Source of the DNA: Candidatus Sulfuricurvum sp. RIFRC-1
Lineage (GTDB): Bacteria > Campylobacterota > Campylobacteria > Campylobacterales > Sulfurimonadaceae
Direction of reading: 5' to 3'
Assembly (NCBI RefSeq): GCF_000310245.1
Contig: NC_020505.1
Span: 1-64,000, forward strand
DNA length: 64,000 nucleotides
Shown: one piece after another, positions 19,519-27,781 of the stretch
How the letters are laid out: each line of letters opens with the position of its first letter
How positions within the stretch are numbered: position 1 is the stretch's first letter
Translations under genes and position numbers: made by a program
The notes under the pieces: generated by a model
The model's database searches: none
The model's input: the letters and a program-made list of their open reading frames with translations, nothing else
What the model was told of the DNA's origin: nothing

Positions 19519-20889
19519 CAAGTGGACTTTTGTCCATGAAATAGCCTCTTCCCGAGTGAAAAAGAGTTGACTCAATTGTGCCTCGTAGGCGGATTCTAAA
19601 ATCGTTTTAAATGCTTCCGAGGGAGCTAACCCCAGAGCGATAAGATCTCGCCCTAAAACTAAAGGAGGGGGGGCGGAGTGTAAAACTCCCAGAGCGGATG
19701 AACGTTCATAAAGCCATTCTCCCGCTTCAAATGTTTTGGGTATTGTACCGTTAAACGAGCGTCCGAAAAAATCGGCTTTGGCAATTTTTATCAAGTCATC
19801 GATGCAAACATGGGTACTGAGATGGAGTATATCGGTGTCGTTGGCCTTACATCGATAGAGTTTACGAGGCCAACCGTGGTAGCGAATCAAAGGTAAAATA
19901 GCTTCAATCAGGGTTTTGTCTTCCGTAATTTTTTCCAACCAATGACGAGCGATATCGACACCGATTTCAGCGTGTTTTGGAGCGTTTAAAACCCCCTCGA
20001 CGGTAATGGTGGTATCGGGTTTGCCAATATCGTGCAATAACATCGCTAACATCAATATAAGGTCACTCCGCCATTCTCCCAGACGCATTGAAGCCATCGT
20101 ATCGAGTGCCATCAGCGTATGGTTCCAAACGGAACCCTCAGGATGCGAAGAGGTCTCTTGAGGGGTAGATTCAAAACGATCCAATAGAGAGAAAAACGGG
20201 AGTCCCCCCATCTCTTTTAATAACGTCATTCCGATAGAGGGGCGGTTACTCCGTAGAAGGAGCTTTTTGAACTCTTCAAAAATCCGCTCTTTGGGGAGTT
20301 CTTGGAGAGCGCCTTCGGTGATCATCTTCTGACATAGGGCTAACAGTTGTTTGTCACATGTGAGTTCAAAGCGGGCAGCAAACTGAACGGCGCGTAATAT
20401 TCGCAGAGGGTCATCTACAAAGGTTTGAGGATCGACACATCGGAGCTGTTTGTACTTTAAATCCTCAACCCCGCGATAAGGGTCGAGTAATGTTTGGGTG
20501 ATGGGGTCGTAACCGATGGCATTGATGGTAAAGTCACGACGGCGAGCGGCAGTGGCAAAATCAAGATCACTAAACCATGTCGTCTCAAACCCTTTGTGAC
20601 CAAATCCTGATTTGGATTCGGTACGCGGCGGTGAAAAATCGATCGAATATCCCGCATAGGTGAGCTTAAGAACACCGAAGCTTTTACCGTAAACCCCGAG
20701 CTTTCCAAACGGTTTGAGGAGTGTTTCGAGTGAATCGAGGGAGGTGACACCGTAGAGCTCGATATCCAGATCATGCGTGGGGTGTCCACTAAAATGATCG
20801 CGGACAAATCCTCCGACAATAATAGGTTTGATCCCCTTGGATGAGAGATGCTCTACCAACTGCATCAAGGGGGGAGATATCGGGATCAT
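19504..20889 (-). CDS. tRNA CCA-nucleotidyltransferase / poly(A) polymerase family protein with HD domain
   Basis: This family adds nucleotides to RNA 3' ends: CCA addition or repair on tRNA, or polyadenylation. The 461-residue protein has the class II nucleotidyltransferase head (VGGFVRDHF, metal-binding DLDIELYG near residue 40, RRRDFTINAI), the DPLRILRAVQFAARF neck and a C-terminal HD domain (LLHDIGKPD). Both tRNA genes in this window already encode CCA, so repair is a likely role. The gene is embedded in the pho block, overlapping phoR by 4 bp, with the pstC promoter inside its 3' end. The precise activity (CCA versus A addition) cannot be read from motifs alone. Confidence 0.88.
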   Translation of the reverse strand: MIPISPPLMQLVEHLSSKGIKPIIVGGFVRDHFSGHPTHDLDIELYGVTSLDSLETLLKPFGKLGVYGKSFGVLKLTYAGYSIDFSPPRTESKSGFGHKGFETTWFSDLDFATAARRRDFTINAIGYDPITQTLLDPYRGVEDLKYKQLRCVDPQTFVDDPLRILRAVQFAARFELTCDKQLLALCQKMITEGALQELPKERIFEEFKKLLLRSNRPSIGMTLLKEMGGLPFFSLLDRFESTPQETSSHPEGSVWNHTLMALDTMASMRLGEWRSDLILMLAMLLHDIGKPDTTITVEGVLNAPKHAEIGVDIARHWLEKITEDKTLIEAILPLIRYHGWPRKLYRCKANDTDILHLSTHVCIDDLIKIAKADFFGRSFNGTIPKTFEAGEWLYERSSALGVLHSAPPPLVLGRDLIALGLAPSEAFKTILESAYEAQLSQLFFTREEAISWTKVHLVTML

Positions 20890-22298
20890 TTTTTGGTTAT
20901 TTTCTTTTGTTGGATCAGATTGGCGAGAGAAAAACTAAAGGTTGAACCGACCCCTTGCGTACTTTCGATACGCAGTTCAGAATCATGCAGTTTGAGGATA
21001 TAGCTGACGATGGAGAGTCCTAATCCCATGGAATTATCCCAGCGATTTTTTTGGACGCGGTAAAATTTAGAGGTAATTTTGTCCAGTTCGGATGAAGCGA
21101 TACCGATCCCCTTATCGCTGATACTGACTGTTGTATCGGTAAGGGTAACGGTAACCTCTTCCTCGGAGTATTTCAAAGCGTTGTCGATCAAATTAGTAAG
21201 GATCAGCTCTATCATCGTTTTATCGGCAAATACGGTTTTGGATATCCCGACATAACGGATGGATCGATCGGAATATTTGGCCTGTAAAATTGAAATGGAG
21301 TCCAAGCAAACATCGGAAAGTTCAAACAAGGTAGGTTTAATGGAGAGATCGTTGTTTTCCAATTTCACCGAGAGGGCGAGACGGTCTAACATCAGAGTTA
21401 CACGATGGGTATTGGAGAGGATTTTGTCCAAAAACTTCTCTCGAATTTTCGGATCGAGCGAGAGATCATCATGGAGGGTTTCGGCGTAGCCCATAATCGC
21501 GGCGATCGGGTTTTTAAACTCATGGCTGATGGCGGAGAGGATATCGTTTTGCTGTTTGTTGATGAGACGAAGTTTGGCGGTGTGTTTGCGCTTTTGTTTG
21601 TCTCGGTTATTGAGCTTTTTAACCAAGTTTTTGAGCATGATGGAAATTTGCAGGAACTCTCTAAAATATTCGGGCTTCAGAACTGCACGATAGTTTTTAG
21701 CCGATATCTGATCGAGATAATTGGTAATTTGCAGAATATCAAAGCGCGCTTTTTTGGAGATTTTATAGGCGATAATGAGGGCAAGGATGATTAAAGCGCC
21801 AAATGCCCCCACGAGTTGAATCCAAAGCGCATAAAAATGGTCCATTACCCCCTCTAAACTCATAGCCAGACGGATATAAAATGTTTTATCGGGAGTATTG
21901 ATTTTATGGGCAACGTAGATAAAATCGGTTTTAATGGTGTTTGAATAGCGAACTGCTACCCCATAAGGTTCAGTCATTGCATGCATCACTTCGACGCGAC
22001 CCGCGTGGTTTTCCATCGTCTCTTTATCGGCATCGCTTTCAGCGATGACCTCTCCTGATTCATCGATTACGGTAACACGGAGAAAGGTTCTTCCCGCTGC
22101 CTGTGCGACAAAACGGTCAAAGTCTTGAGTTGTTGTGAGCAGTGGTTCGAGGAGATTGATATTTTCGATCAGCCGTTCTTCTCCGTCGTGAATAATCATC
22201 GATTTGAGGGTAAAGTAGCTAATCAGCGAGGCAACAAAAAGTGCGGCAAGAAAGAGACCTAAAACATTGAGGAAAAAGAGCTGATGAATTCTTAGCAC
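20886..22298 (-). CDS. phoR: Phosphate-regulon type sensor histidine kinase
   Basis: The 470-residue protein has an N-terminal helix (about 8-30), a periplasmic region of about 125 residues, a second helix (about 160-180), a linker, and a kinase core with phosphoacceptor His in SAISHEFKNPIAA and ATPase motifs NLIDNALKYS, DKGIGI and GLGLSIV. Unlike E. coli PhoR, it has a sizeable periplasmic domain and no visible PAS domain. The phoB-like gene overlaps it by 7 bp and phoU precedes, so a phosphate-sensing role rests on context. It plays the part of PhoR or of Campylobacter PhosS. Confidence 0.88.
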   Translation of the reverse strand: MLRIHQLFFLNVLGLFLAALFVASLISYFTLKSMIIHDGEERLIENINLLEPLLTTTQDFDRFVAQAAGRTFLRVTVIDESGEVIAESDADKETMENHAGRVEVMHAMTEPYGVAVRYSNTIKTDFIYVAHKINTPDKTFYIRLAMSLEGVMDHFYALWIQLVGAFGALIILALIIAYKISKKARFDILQITNYLDQISAKNYRAVLKPEYFREFLQISIMLKNLVKKLNNRDKQKRKHTAKLRLINKQQNDILSAISHEFKNPIAAIMGYAETLHDDLSLDPKIREKFLDKILSNTHRVTLMLDRLALSVKLENNDLSIKPTLFELSDVCLDSISILQAKYSDRSIRYVGISKTVFADKTMIELILTNLIDNALKYSEEEVTVTLTDTTVSISDKGIGIASSELDKITSKFYRVQKNRWDNSMGLGLSIVSYILKLHDSELRIESTQGVGSTFSFSLANLIQQKKITKK

Positions 22299-22966
22299 AG
22301 TGTGTAACCAACTCCCCGTACGGTTTTTATGTATTCTTTTGTTTTGTCTGGATCGATTTTTTCTTTGAGGCGATTGATCGCGACGTTGACGGTACGATCT
22401 TGGTATACTTCATCCCCGCCCCAGACGTGTTCTAAGAGGTAATCGCGCTCAAGTACGACGTTTTCATTCACGATCAGAGCATGGAGGAGATCAAATTCGA
22501 GTTTGGTGAGTTCAACAGGGGTTGCGTTGATAGCTACGGTACGAGCTGCGAGGTTGAGAGAGATGTCACGGTAGGTGAGATTCCCCTCGGCAGAGAGTTT
22601 TTTCGTACGGCGCAAAATCGCTTTGACCCGTAAAATCAGCTCTTTCATACTGAAAGGTTTGGTGATGTAATCATCCCCGCCCCGCTCAAATCCCTGCTCT
22701 ATCTCTTCGTCTTTGTGCTTTGCACTGACGAAAATGACGGGAGTTTGGATACCCCGTTTGCGAAGTGATTCGACAAACTCGCTCCCCTCGGCACCGGGGA
22801 GATTACGATCCATGAGGATGAGATCGACTTTCTCTTCTTCGAGGACATTGACGACGTGTTTAGTATTGAGAAATCCGATGGTCTCGTACCCCTCTTTTCC
22901 TAAGTGATACTCCATCAGTTCCAAAATATCCTGTTCATCTTCGACAATCAGTATCAGCGTTTCCAC
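22292..22966 (-). CDS. phoB: Phosphate-regulon response regulator (PhoB-like, OmpR family)
   Basis: From GTG 22966, preceded by AAGAGG, the product has 224 residues: a receiver domain (VEDEQD, phosphoacceptor Asp in LILMDRNLPG, Lys in YITKPFS) and an OmpR-type winged helix (about 125-224; DRTVNVAINRLKEKI, VRGVGYTL). The longer frame starting at 23005 has no ribosome-binding site. It overlaps the sensor kinase gene and follows phoU closely. It is the natural candidate to bind the 11-bp spaced GTWAY repeats at four promoters in this region. Confidence 0.92.
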   Translation of the reverse strand: METLILIVEDEQDILELMEYHLGKEGYETIGFLNTKHVVNVLEEEKVDLILMDRNLPGAEGSEFVESLRKRGIQTPVIFVSAKHKDEEIEQGFERGGDDYITKPFSMKELILRVKAILRRTKKLSAEGNLTYRDISLNLAARTVAINATPVELTKLEFDLLHALIVNENVVLERDYLLEHVWGGDEVYQDRTVNVAINRLKEKIDPDKTKEYIKTVRGVGYTLC

Positions 22967-23012
22967 CAGTAACCTCTTTAGGGTAGATTTTGAGTAGGTA
23001 AACATCTGCAGA

Positions 23013-23684
23013 CTAATTGTGCAGATTTAGTTCTCCGCCTTTTTGTGCAAAGACCATTAATGAGGCAATATTGACCGTACGATCACCGATACGCTCTAAC
23101 TTGCGCAAGGTCCCTAATACTCTGACATATTCAACGGCAAGCTCGTTCGCGTCAATGATAAGTGTCAAAAGCTCTTTTTCCATAATCGAGAAAAGATCGT
23201 CATTTTTCGACTCTTCCACCATGACTTTACGGTACACATCGTCCGCATCACATGTTCCAATATCATTCAAACATTCAGTAATGTATTGTAACGCATTGAT
23301 CGTCGTTTTGTGCAACTGAACGATAGCATTGGTTAAAACAGACATGTCGCACCCGCCCATGCAGTGATCGTGGAGACGCTTGCTGTATTTTTTGAGACCG
23401 TCACCGATACGATCGATTTCATTGGTCATTTTAAGATAGGCAACGAGCAAGCGCAATTCATCGGCTTCAGGTCCGAAGAGGGCAAATGTTTTGATGATTT
23501 CGTTATCGATTTTGTTAGCATCGCTCTGGAGATTTTTAATATACGAGCGTGAGATTTCATACAGTTCGGCATTATCGGTTTCAAATGCCTTAAGCGTCTC
23601 TTCGCTCGATTGGATGATCTGAGAGAGCATAAGCGAAATCATGCTGCGGATTTCGTTGAGTTTGTTTTCATAGCGTGGTAGCAT
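23013..23684 (-). CDS. phoU: Phosphate signalling protein PhoU
   Basis: PhoU links the Pst transporter to the PhoR kinase and keeps the Pho regulon off when phosphate is plentiful. The 223-residue product is entirely helical with the two repeated three-helix bundles of the family, including EIDRIGDGLKKYS and RKLERIGDRTVNIA, the repeated (E/D)xxxD metal-binding segments. It is the first gene of the leftward phoU-phoB-phoR-cca-pstCAB block and diverges from pstS. Confidence 0.95.
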   Translation of the reverse strand: MLPRYENKLNEIRSMISLMLSQIIQSSEETLKAFETDNAELYEISRSYIKNLQSDANKIDNEIIKTFALFGPEADELRLLVAYLKMTNEIDRIGDGLKKYSKRLHDHCMGGCDMSVLTNAIVQLHKTTINALQYITECLNDIGTCDADDVYRKVMVEESKNDDLFSIMEKELLTLIIDANELAVEYVRVLGTLRKLERIGDRTVNIASLMVFAQKGGELNLHN

Positions 23685-23714
23685 TGGTGTGCCTTTGAAT
23701 AAATGATGTGCGCG

Positions 23715-23746
23715 ATTATAACCATGATTTATAACCGAGAGATTAC
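23715..23746 (-). promoter_or_regulatory. Pho-box-type promoter of the phoU operon
   Basis: On the minus strand GTAAT (23746-23742) and GTTAT (23735-23731) are 11 bp apart and TATAAT (23720-23715) starts exactly 10 bp later. No separate -35 hexamer is needed if an activator occupies the repeats, as PhoB does in E. coli. Confidence 0.7.
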
Positions 23747-23764
23747 AAACACAAGTAGCGCTTT

Positions 23765-23796
23765 GTAATCGTTTTGTTACCCGATACTTCTACAAT
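23765..23796 (+). promoter_or_regulatory. Pho-box-type promoter of pstS
   Basis: GTAAT (23765-23769) and GTTAC (23776-23780) are 11 bp apart and the -10 hexamer TACAAT (23791-23796) starts exactly 10 bp after the second half-site. It lies back to back with the phoU promoter in the 144-bp divergent region. Confidence 0.75.
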
Positions 23797-23828
23797 GCCG
23801 CCATCAAAAATTCCAAAAGGATTCTACT

Positions 23829-24830
23829 ATGTTCAAAAAAGCAACACAAGGTTTGGTGATCGCAGCTATCGCGGCAACATCGATGATCGCGGCGGACAAA
23901 ATCAACGGTGCGGGTGCAACGTTCCCGGCTCCATGTTATTATGACTGGGCATACAACTACCAAAAAGCGACAAAAACTCGTGTCAACTACCAATCAATCG
24001 GTTCAGGCGGCGGTATCAAACAAATCACTGAACGTGTTGTACAGTTTGGTGCAACGGATGCACCATTGACTCCAAAAGAGCTTGCAGCGGCGAAACTTTT
24101 ACAGTTTCCAGCGGTTTTCGGATCACTTGCGGTAGCGCATAATCTTCCGGGTGTTGCAGATGAAAAACTAAAACTCAAAAACAGTGTTGTAGCGGATATC
24201 TTCGCGGGTAAAATCACAATGTGGAATGATCCTGCTATCGTTGCGGACAATGCGGGGATCGATCTTCCGGCGAAAAAAATCATCGTTGCACACCGCTCTG
24301 ACGGATCAGGAACGACTCACGTATTTACCGATTATTTGAGCAACGTTTCTCCGATGTGGAAAAGCAAATTCGGAACCGGTAAAGCGATCGGCTGGGCAAC
24401 CGGTGTCGGCGGAAAAGGGAATGAGGGTGTAACGAACATCATCAAACAAACACCATACTCTATCGGATACATCGAAAATGCGTATAAAGAGAAAAATAAT
24501 CTCTCAGCGGCTACTTTGCAAACGGCTAGCGGTAAATGGGTTGCCGCTCGTCAAGCAAACTTCCAAAACGCGATTAAACAAGCATCATGGTCTAAAAAAG
24601 ACCATTTCTATGGCTCACTTGTTGTGGAAAAAGGGGATTCTACCTATCCGATCGTAGCGGCAACGTATATCTTGATGCCACGTGAAACAGCTGATATCAA
24701 CCAAGAAACAATCCAATTCTTTGACTACTCATTCCGTAACGGTGATAAAGCAGCTCAAAAATTGGGATATATCCCACTTCCGGTTGAAACAACAAACCTT
24801 GTCCGCGAATACTGGGCAGAGAATAAATAA
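23829..24830 (+). CDS. pstS: Phosphate-binding periplasmic protein PstS
   Basis: PstS captures phosphate in the periplasm and delivers it to PstA/PstC. The 333-residue protein has a signal peptide (about 1-20), the typical start of the mature protein INGAGATFPAPCYYDWA, and the phosphate-contact segments YQSIGSGGG, FGATDAPLT and HRSDGSGTTH. AAAAGGA precedes the ATG. Unlike the classical order it is not next to pstC but diverges from phoU, under its own Pho-type promoter. Confidence 0.97.
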   Translation: MFKKATQGLVIAAIAATSMIAADKINGAGATFPAPCYYDWAYNYQKATKTRVNYQSIGSGGGIKQITERVVQFGATDAPLTPKELAAAKLLQFPAVFGSLAVAHNLPGVADEKLKLKNSVVADIFAGKITMWNDPAIVADNAGIDLPAKKIIVAHRSDGSGTTHVFTDYLSNVSPMWKSKFGTGKAIGWATGVGGKGNEGVTNIIKQTPYSIGYIENAYKEKNNLSAATLQTASGKWVAARQANFQNAIKQASWSKKDHFYGSLVVEKGDSTYPIVAATYILMPRETADINQETIQFFDYSFRNGDKAAQKLGYIPLPVETTNLVREYWAENK

Positions 24831-24861
24831 GTTTTTTTTGTCATTCCCGCTTCACCCGATG

Positions 24862-24919
24862 CCGTTCGTGGTGAGCCTGTCGAACCATGAACACCCTTCG
24901 ACAGGCTCAGGGTGAACGG
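24862..24919. repeat. Long inverted repeat, GACAGGCTC type
   Basis: CCGTTC-TGGTGAGCCTGTCGAA and its complement TTCGACAGGCTCAGGGTGAACGG flank a 12-bp loop. A near copy lies at 31912-31977, and both are preceded by GTCATTCCCG. It occupies part of the 353-bp gene-free stretch 24831-25183. That stretch also holds the hairpin at 24942 and the porin promoter from 25107; I see no gene or RNA in the remaining part (24976-25106). Confidence 0.75.
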
Positions 24920-24941
24920 ATGAAAAATTACGATTTCAAGC

Positions 24942-24975
24942 CACCTCTAAACACATCTCGATGTTTTTAAAGGTG
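24942..24975. terminator. Near-perfect 16-bp hairpin downstream of pstS
   Basis: Two 16-base arms (CACCTCTAAACACATC and its partner) pair at 14 of 16 positions around a two-base loop. No T run follows on the plus strand. It may end or protect the pstS mRNA, or be a leftover element. Confidence 0.45.
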
Positions 24976-25106
24976 TCCTAATCAGACCCAATATTCATTT
25001 CTCCTTCTTCAATTCCTTAAGTTTGGCCCATCTCTCCTTGCGTATGCGTTGATATGGGCGTTTTTACAATTGTATACCCATCTGTTTTTCATTCATTTTT
25101 CTTATC

Positions 25107-25154
25107 GTAATCATATTGTAATGTAACATTGACGTAATCTATTTTTTCTACAAT
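25107..25154 (+). promoter_or_regulatory. Pho-box-type promoter of the porin gene
   Basis: GTAAC (25123-25127) and GTAAT (25134-25138) are 11 bp apart, and TACAAT (25149-25154) begins exactly 10 bp later, as at pstS. A second pair of GTAAT half-sites, also 11 bp apart (25107 and 25118), lies just upstream, which could allow binding of two regulator dimers. Confidence 0.7.
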
Positions 25155-25183
25155 GACACCACTAAAAAACAGGAGTGATTCTT

Positions 25184-26542
25184 ATGAAAAAAGTTGCATT
25201 ATCTGCCCTTGCTGCGGCGATGATTAGCGGTATCGCATCAGCCGATGCGTTGACCCTTTACAGTGATCCAAAAACAGGACAAGTCTATACCACTGCTGGC
25301 GAAGGGCGTGTGGAGATGGGTGATTTCATTAGTGCTAAAGAAGTTGATATGGCACAACGTGAAGGTGAGTCTGCATTTTCTGAGTATAAAGAAAATATGA
25401 AAAAATACACCAATGTAACGTCTAAAGCGAAAAAAATCGAATTTAGCGGAACGCATTATCTTGGATTTACAACAGCTGAACCTGAAACAGAAAGTTCTAC
25501 AAAAGGGCGTTCATCAGGCTTTGAAATGCGTCGTAACTACGTTCAAGTAAAAGCATTTTTTAACGATAAAGACTATGCACGTGTAACAATGGATACAACA
25601 AAAGAATTGGCAAGTTCAGTAGGGACATCTTTGGATGATGACACCAGTTTGAAAACATCACAAGGTGGCGGTTATGCGGATGTATTCGTAAAATATGCGT
25701 ATCTTTATTTGGATAAAGTGCTTCCATATACCGGTGTAGAGATGGGTATCGTTCACCGTCCATGGATCGATTATGAAGAGCACAATGCATGGCATTACCG
25801 CTCATTCAATAAAGTTGCTTTAGAAGAAAAAGCAACTCCAACGGAAACCGGTGTTGATCTTATCAATTCAGCGGATTTCGGGGTAAATTTCAAAACTAAA
25901 ACGGATATGTTCAGTTCTGAAATCGGTATTTTCAACGGTGAAGGTTACCATGGAGATAAAAAAGCTGGTAACCAACAAAATGACTCTAAACTCTCTGTTG
26001 AGTGGCGTTTAACGGGTCACTTGATCGGAAGCGGTGAAAAAGTTGGTAAAAATGACCGTACAAAAGATACTTATTTGAACGTTTCAACGATGGGTATTGT
26101 TTCACACAATCACAAAGATGATAATATCGCTATCGGTGATGCGGCTGAATACGATCGTACTTTCTACGGTATCCATGCCGTCTATAACCAACCTGAATTT
26201 TTGCTTGCAGCACAGTACGTAAAAGCAAAAGATGATGTTCGTTTGGAGACAGGAACAGACTCTGAATACGATTTGATCTCTATCAATGCTGAAATTCGTC
26301 CCTTTACAGACTGGACTATCATCGGACGTTACGATGATTACAAAAAAGAGAACAAAACAGCAGCAGGTGTAAAAACAGTTTCGTATGAAGGGGATAAAAA
26401 GATCCTTGCTCTTGCGTATAAATACAATAAAAATGTAAGCTTTATCGGTACAGCAAAATATCTTGATGAAGAAAGCGCAGCTGGAACAGATAATGGTAAT
26501 TCAAAAGATGTTTACATGTTAACTACCGAATTGAAATGGTAA
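25184..26542 (+). CDS. Outer-membrane porin, probably phosphate-regulated
   Basis: From ATG 25184 (AGGAG upstream) the product has 452 residues: a signal peptide (about 1-20, cut near ASADA), an N-terminal extension, then a beta-barrel beginning near KIEFSGTHYLGF and ending in an aromatic-alternating strand TTELKW. Such barrels form channels for small solutes. The start MKKVALSALAAAMISG is porin-like. It follows pstS and carries the same Pho-type promoter, so entry of phosphate or phosphate esters across the outer membrane is the likely job, comparable in role to OprP or PhoE. Specificity is inference. Confidence 0.85.
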   Translation: MKKVALSALAAAMISGIASADALTLYSDPKTGQVYTTAGEGRVEMGDFISAKEVDMAQREGESAFSEYKENMKKYTNVTSKAKKIEFSGTHYLGFTTAEPETESSTKGRSSGFEMRRNYVQVKAFFNDKDYARVTMDTTKELASSVGTSLDDDTSLKTSQGGGYADVFVKYAYLYLDKVLPYTGVEMGIVHRPWIDYEEHNAWHYRSFNKVALEEKATPTETGVDLINSADFGVNFKTKTDMFSSEIGIFNGEGYHGDKKAGNQQNDSKLSVEWRLTGHLIGSGEKVGKNDRTKDTYLNVSTMGIVSHNHKDDNIAIGDAAEYDRTFYGIHAVYNQPEFLLAAQYVKAKDDVRLETGTDSEYDLISINAEIRPFTDWTIIGRYDDYKKENKTAAGVKTVSYEGDKKILALAYKYNKNVSFIGTAKYLDEESAAGTDNGNSKDVYMLTTELKW

Positions 26543-26573
26543 TCGTTTAACCTTTCATTCTCTTCTTCTCCCA

Positions 26574-26626
26574 GTCATTGCGGACTTGATCCGCAATCTG
26601 GGCTCCTGAATCAAGTTCAGGAAGAC
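26574..26626. repeat. REPIN-like palindromic element
   Basis: Starts GTCATTGCGGA-CTTGA-TCCGCAAT (hairpin) and continues into CCTGAA-TCAAG-TTCAGG (second hairpin) ending GAAGAC. The layout is that of the element at 2603-2667, with a slightly eroded right end. Confidence 0.65.
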
Positions 26627-26687
26627 ACAGTAAACCTCAATTTTTCGCTACAATACACCCCATATCACTTAATAAAGAAACCTAACT

Positions 26688-27083
26688 ATGATCCCTGTAA
26701 ACTTAATCCTCACGATAGTGGGACTGCTGTTTCTTCTCATCGGCTTGGTGGCACTGTACGTTTGGAGCAGTAAGAGTAAAACAGTTCCTCAAGAAGTTTC
26801 TTCAACGATTGAAACGTTTGAATCGCTCAGTGCGATCATCAAAAACCGCTCTTCGAGCAGCGTCGAACTCACCCATGCTGTGGATACGATACTGAGTCGT
26901 TTTGGAACGATCACTTCTCATACCTCAAACTCTTATAAACATTTGCTGGAAGCTCTCTGTACACACCCTAAAACCGATTCGAAATTGATACTGCGGTTTG
27001 AAAAAACACTACGGACCAATAATCCAACCCATGCGCATGAGATCGAACAATCGCTTGCTCTAGGATTAGCTTCTAGAGGCTAG
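26688..27083 (+). CDS. Small membrane-anchored protein of unknown function
   Basis: This 131-residue protein has one N-terminal membrane helix (about 5-27) followed by a cytoplasmic, mostly helical domain (ETFESLSAIIKNRSSSSVELTHAVDTILSRF) with one cysteine. I do not recognise the family. It ends 4 bp inside the convergent tonB-like gene. The ATG at 26688 has a weak ribosome-binding site (GAAACC). Regular codon use and a clean hydrophobic start make it a believable gene. Confidence 0.65.
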   Translation: MIPVNLILTIVGLLFLLIGLVALYVWSSKSKTVPQEVSSTIETFESLSAIIKNRSSSSVELTHAVDTILSRFGTITSHTSNSYKHLLEALCTHPKTDSKLILRFEKTLRTNNPTHAHEIEQSLALGLASRG

Positions 27084-27766
27084 TTCCCGCATCCTTTGAA
27101 TTCGAATTCATTTTTCCTAAATGAGACCGTCTCATCGGGTTTTGGAAACATAGGAGCGATGGACTTGATTTGTTGTTCTACTGCATGGTCAAGTCGCTCA
27201 CTCCCTGAACTTTCATCAATTTTTATATTGATCGCTTCTCCATTTTGGGTCAAATCAAAAGAGAGAATGACTGTCCCTCTTAGACTAAAACGATTCATCT
27301 CTCTGGTACATTTGATCTTGCGGGACAGTATCGAATCAACGGTTTCTTTGTGGGGATATTTATACTCTTCTTTTACCGGTGTCGGCGGCGGAGTTTTCGG
27401 CGTGGCAACGGGTATCACGTCTGGAGTTTTGGTCACAGGAATCGGTACCGGCGCAGGGATCGTGTGTTGAACGCTTGGGATGATCGGTTTATTCTCTGTG
27501 ACGACACGTGGTGCAAGCGGTGTTACAACGCGAGGTTCTGTCGCTTTGGGTGTCGGAGTCGGTTCGAGCGTTTTAGGGCTAGGCTGTGGCGGCTGAATAG
27601 CAGGAGTCGAGAGGGTCGCCTCATCCGGTTGCATTAAAATTTTGAGTTTAATCTTTTCGCTCGGCATCGGCATGGTTTTATGGAGCACGCTCAATGCTCC
27701 GATCACCAGGGCAAAGAGTGTTAGGTGAATACCTACCGAGATCAGAAAAGGGTTAGTTGCGCGCAC
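27080..27766 (-). CDS. tonB: TonB-like energy transducer
   Basis: The protein has one N-terminal helix (about 9-30 from GTG 27766), a long Pro/Thr/Val-rich spacer (PSPKTLEPTPTPKATEP and following) and a C-terminal TonB domain (about 150-228) with RGTVILSFDLTQNGEAINI and ERLDHAVEQQI. TonB spans the periplasm to power outer-membrane receptors such as that at 7053. No exbB or exbD is adjacent. GTG 27766 is preferred because GGA lies just before it; TTG 27775 is possible. It follows the SurA-like gene closely on the same strand. Confidence 0.85.
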   Translation of the reverse strand: MRATNPFLISVGIHLTLFALVIGALSVLHKTMPMPSEKIKLKILMQPDEATLSTPAIQPPQPSPKTLEPTPTPKATEPRVVTPLAPRVVTENKPIIPSVQHTIPAPVPIPVTKTPDVIPVATPKTPPPTPVKEEYKYPHKETVDSILSRKIKCTREMNRFSLRGTVILSFDLTQNGEAINIKIDESSGSERLDHAVEQQIKSIAPMFPKPDETVSFRKNEFEFKGCGN

Positions 27767-27781
27767 GTGATCCAAAGTGTA

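Noticed and set aside
24976-25106. Possible small RNA or riboswitch before the porin
   Set aside because: I could not find a folded core, a terminator or a recognised class in this stretch.
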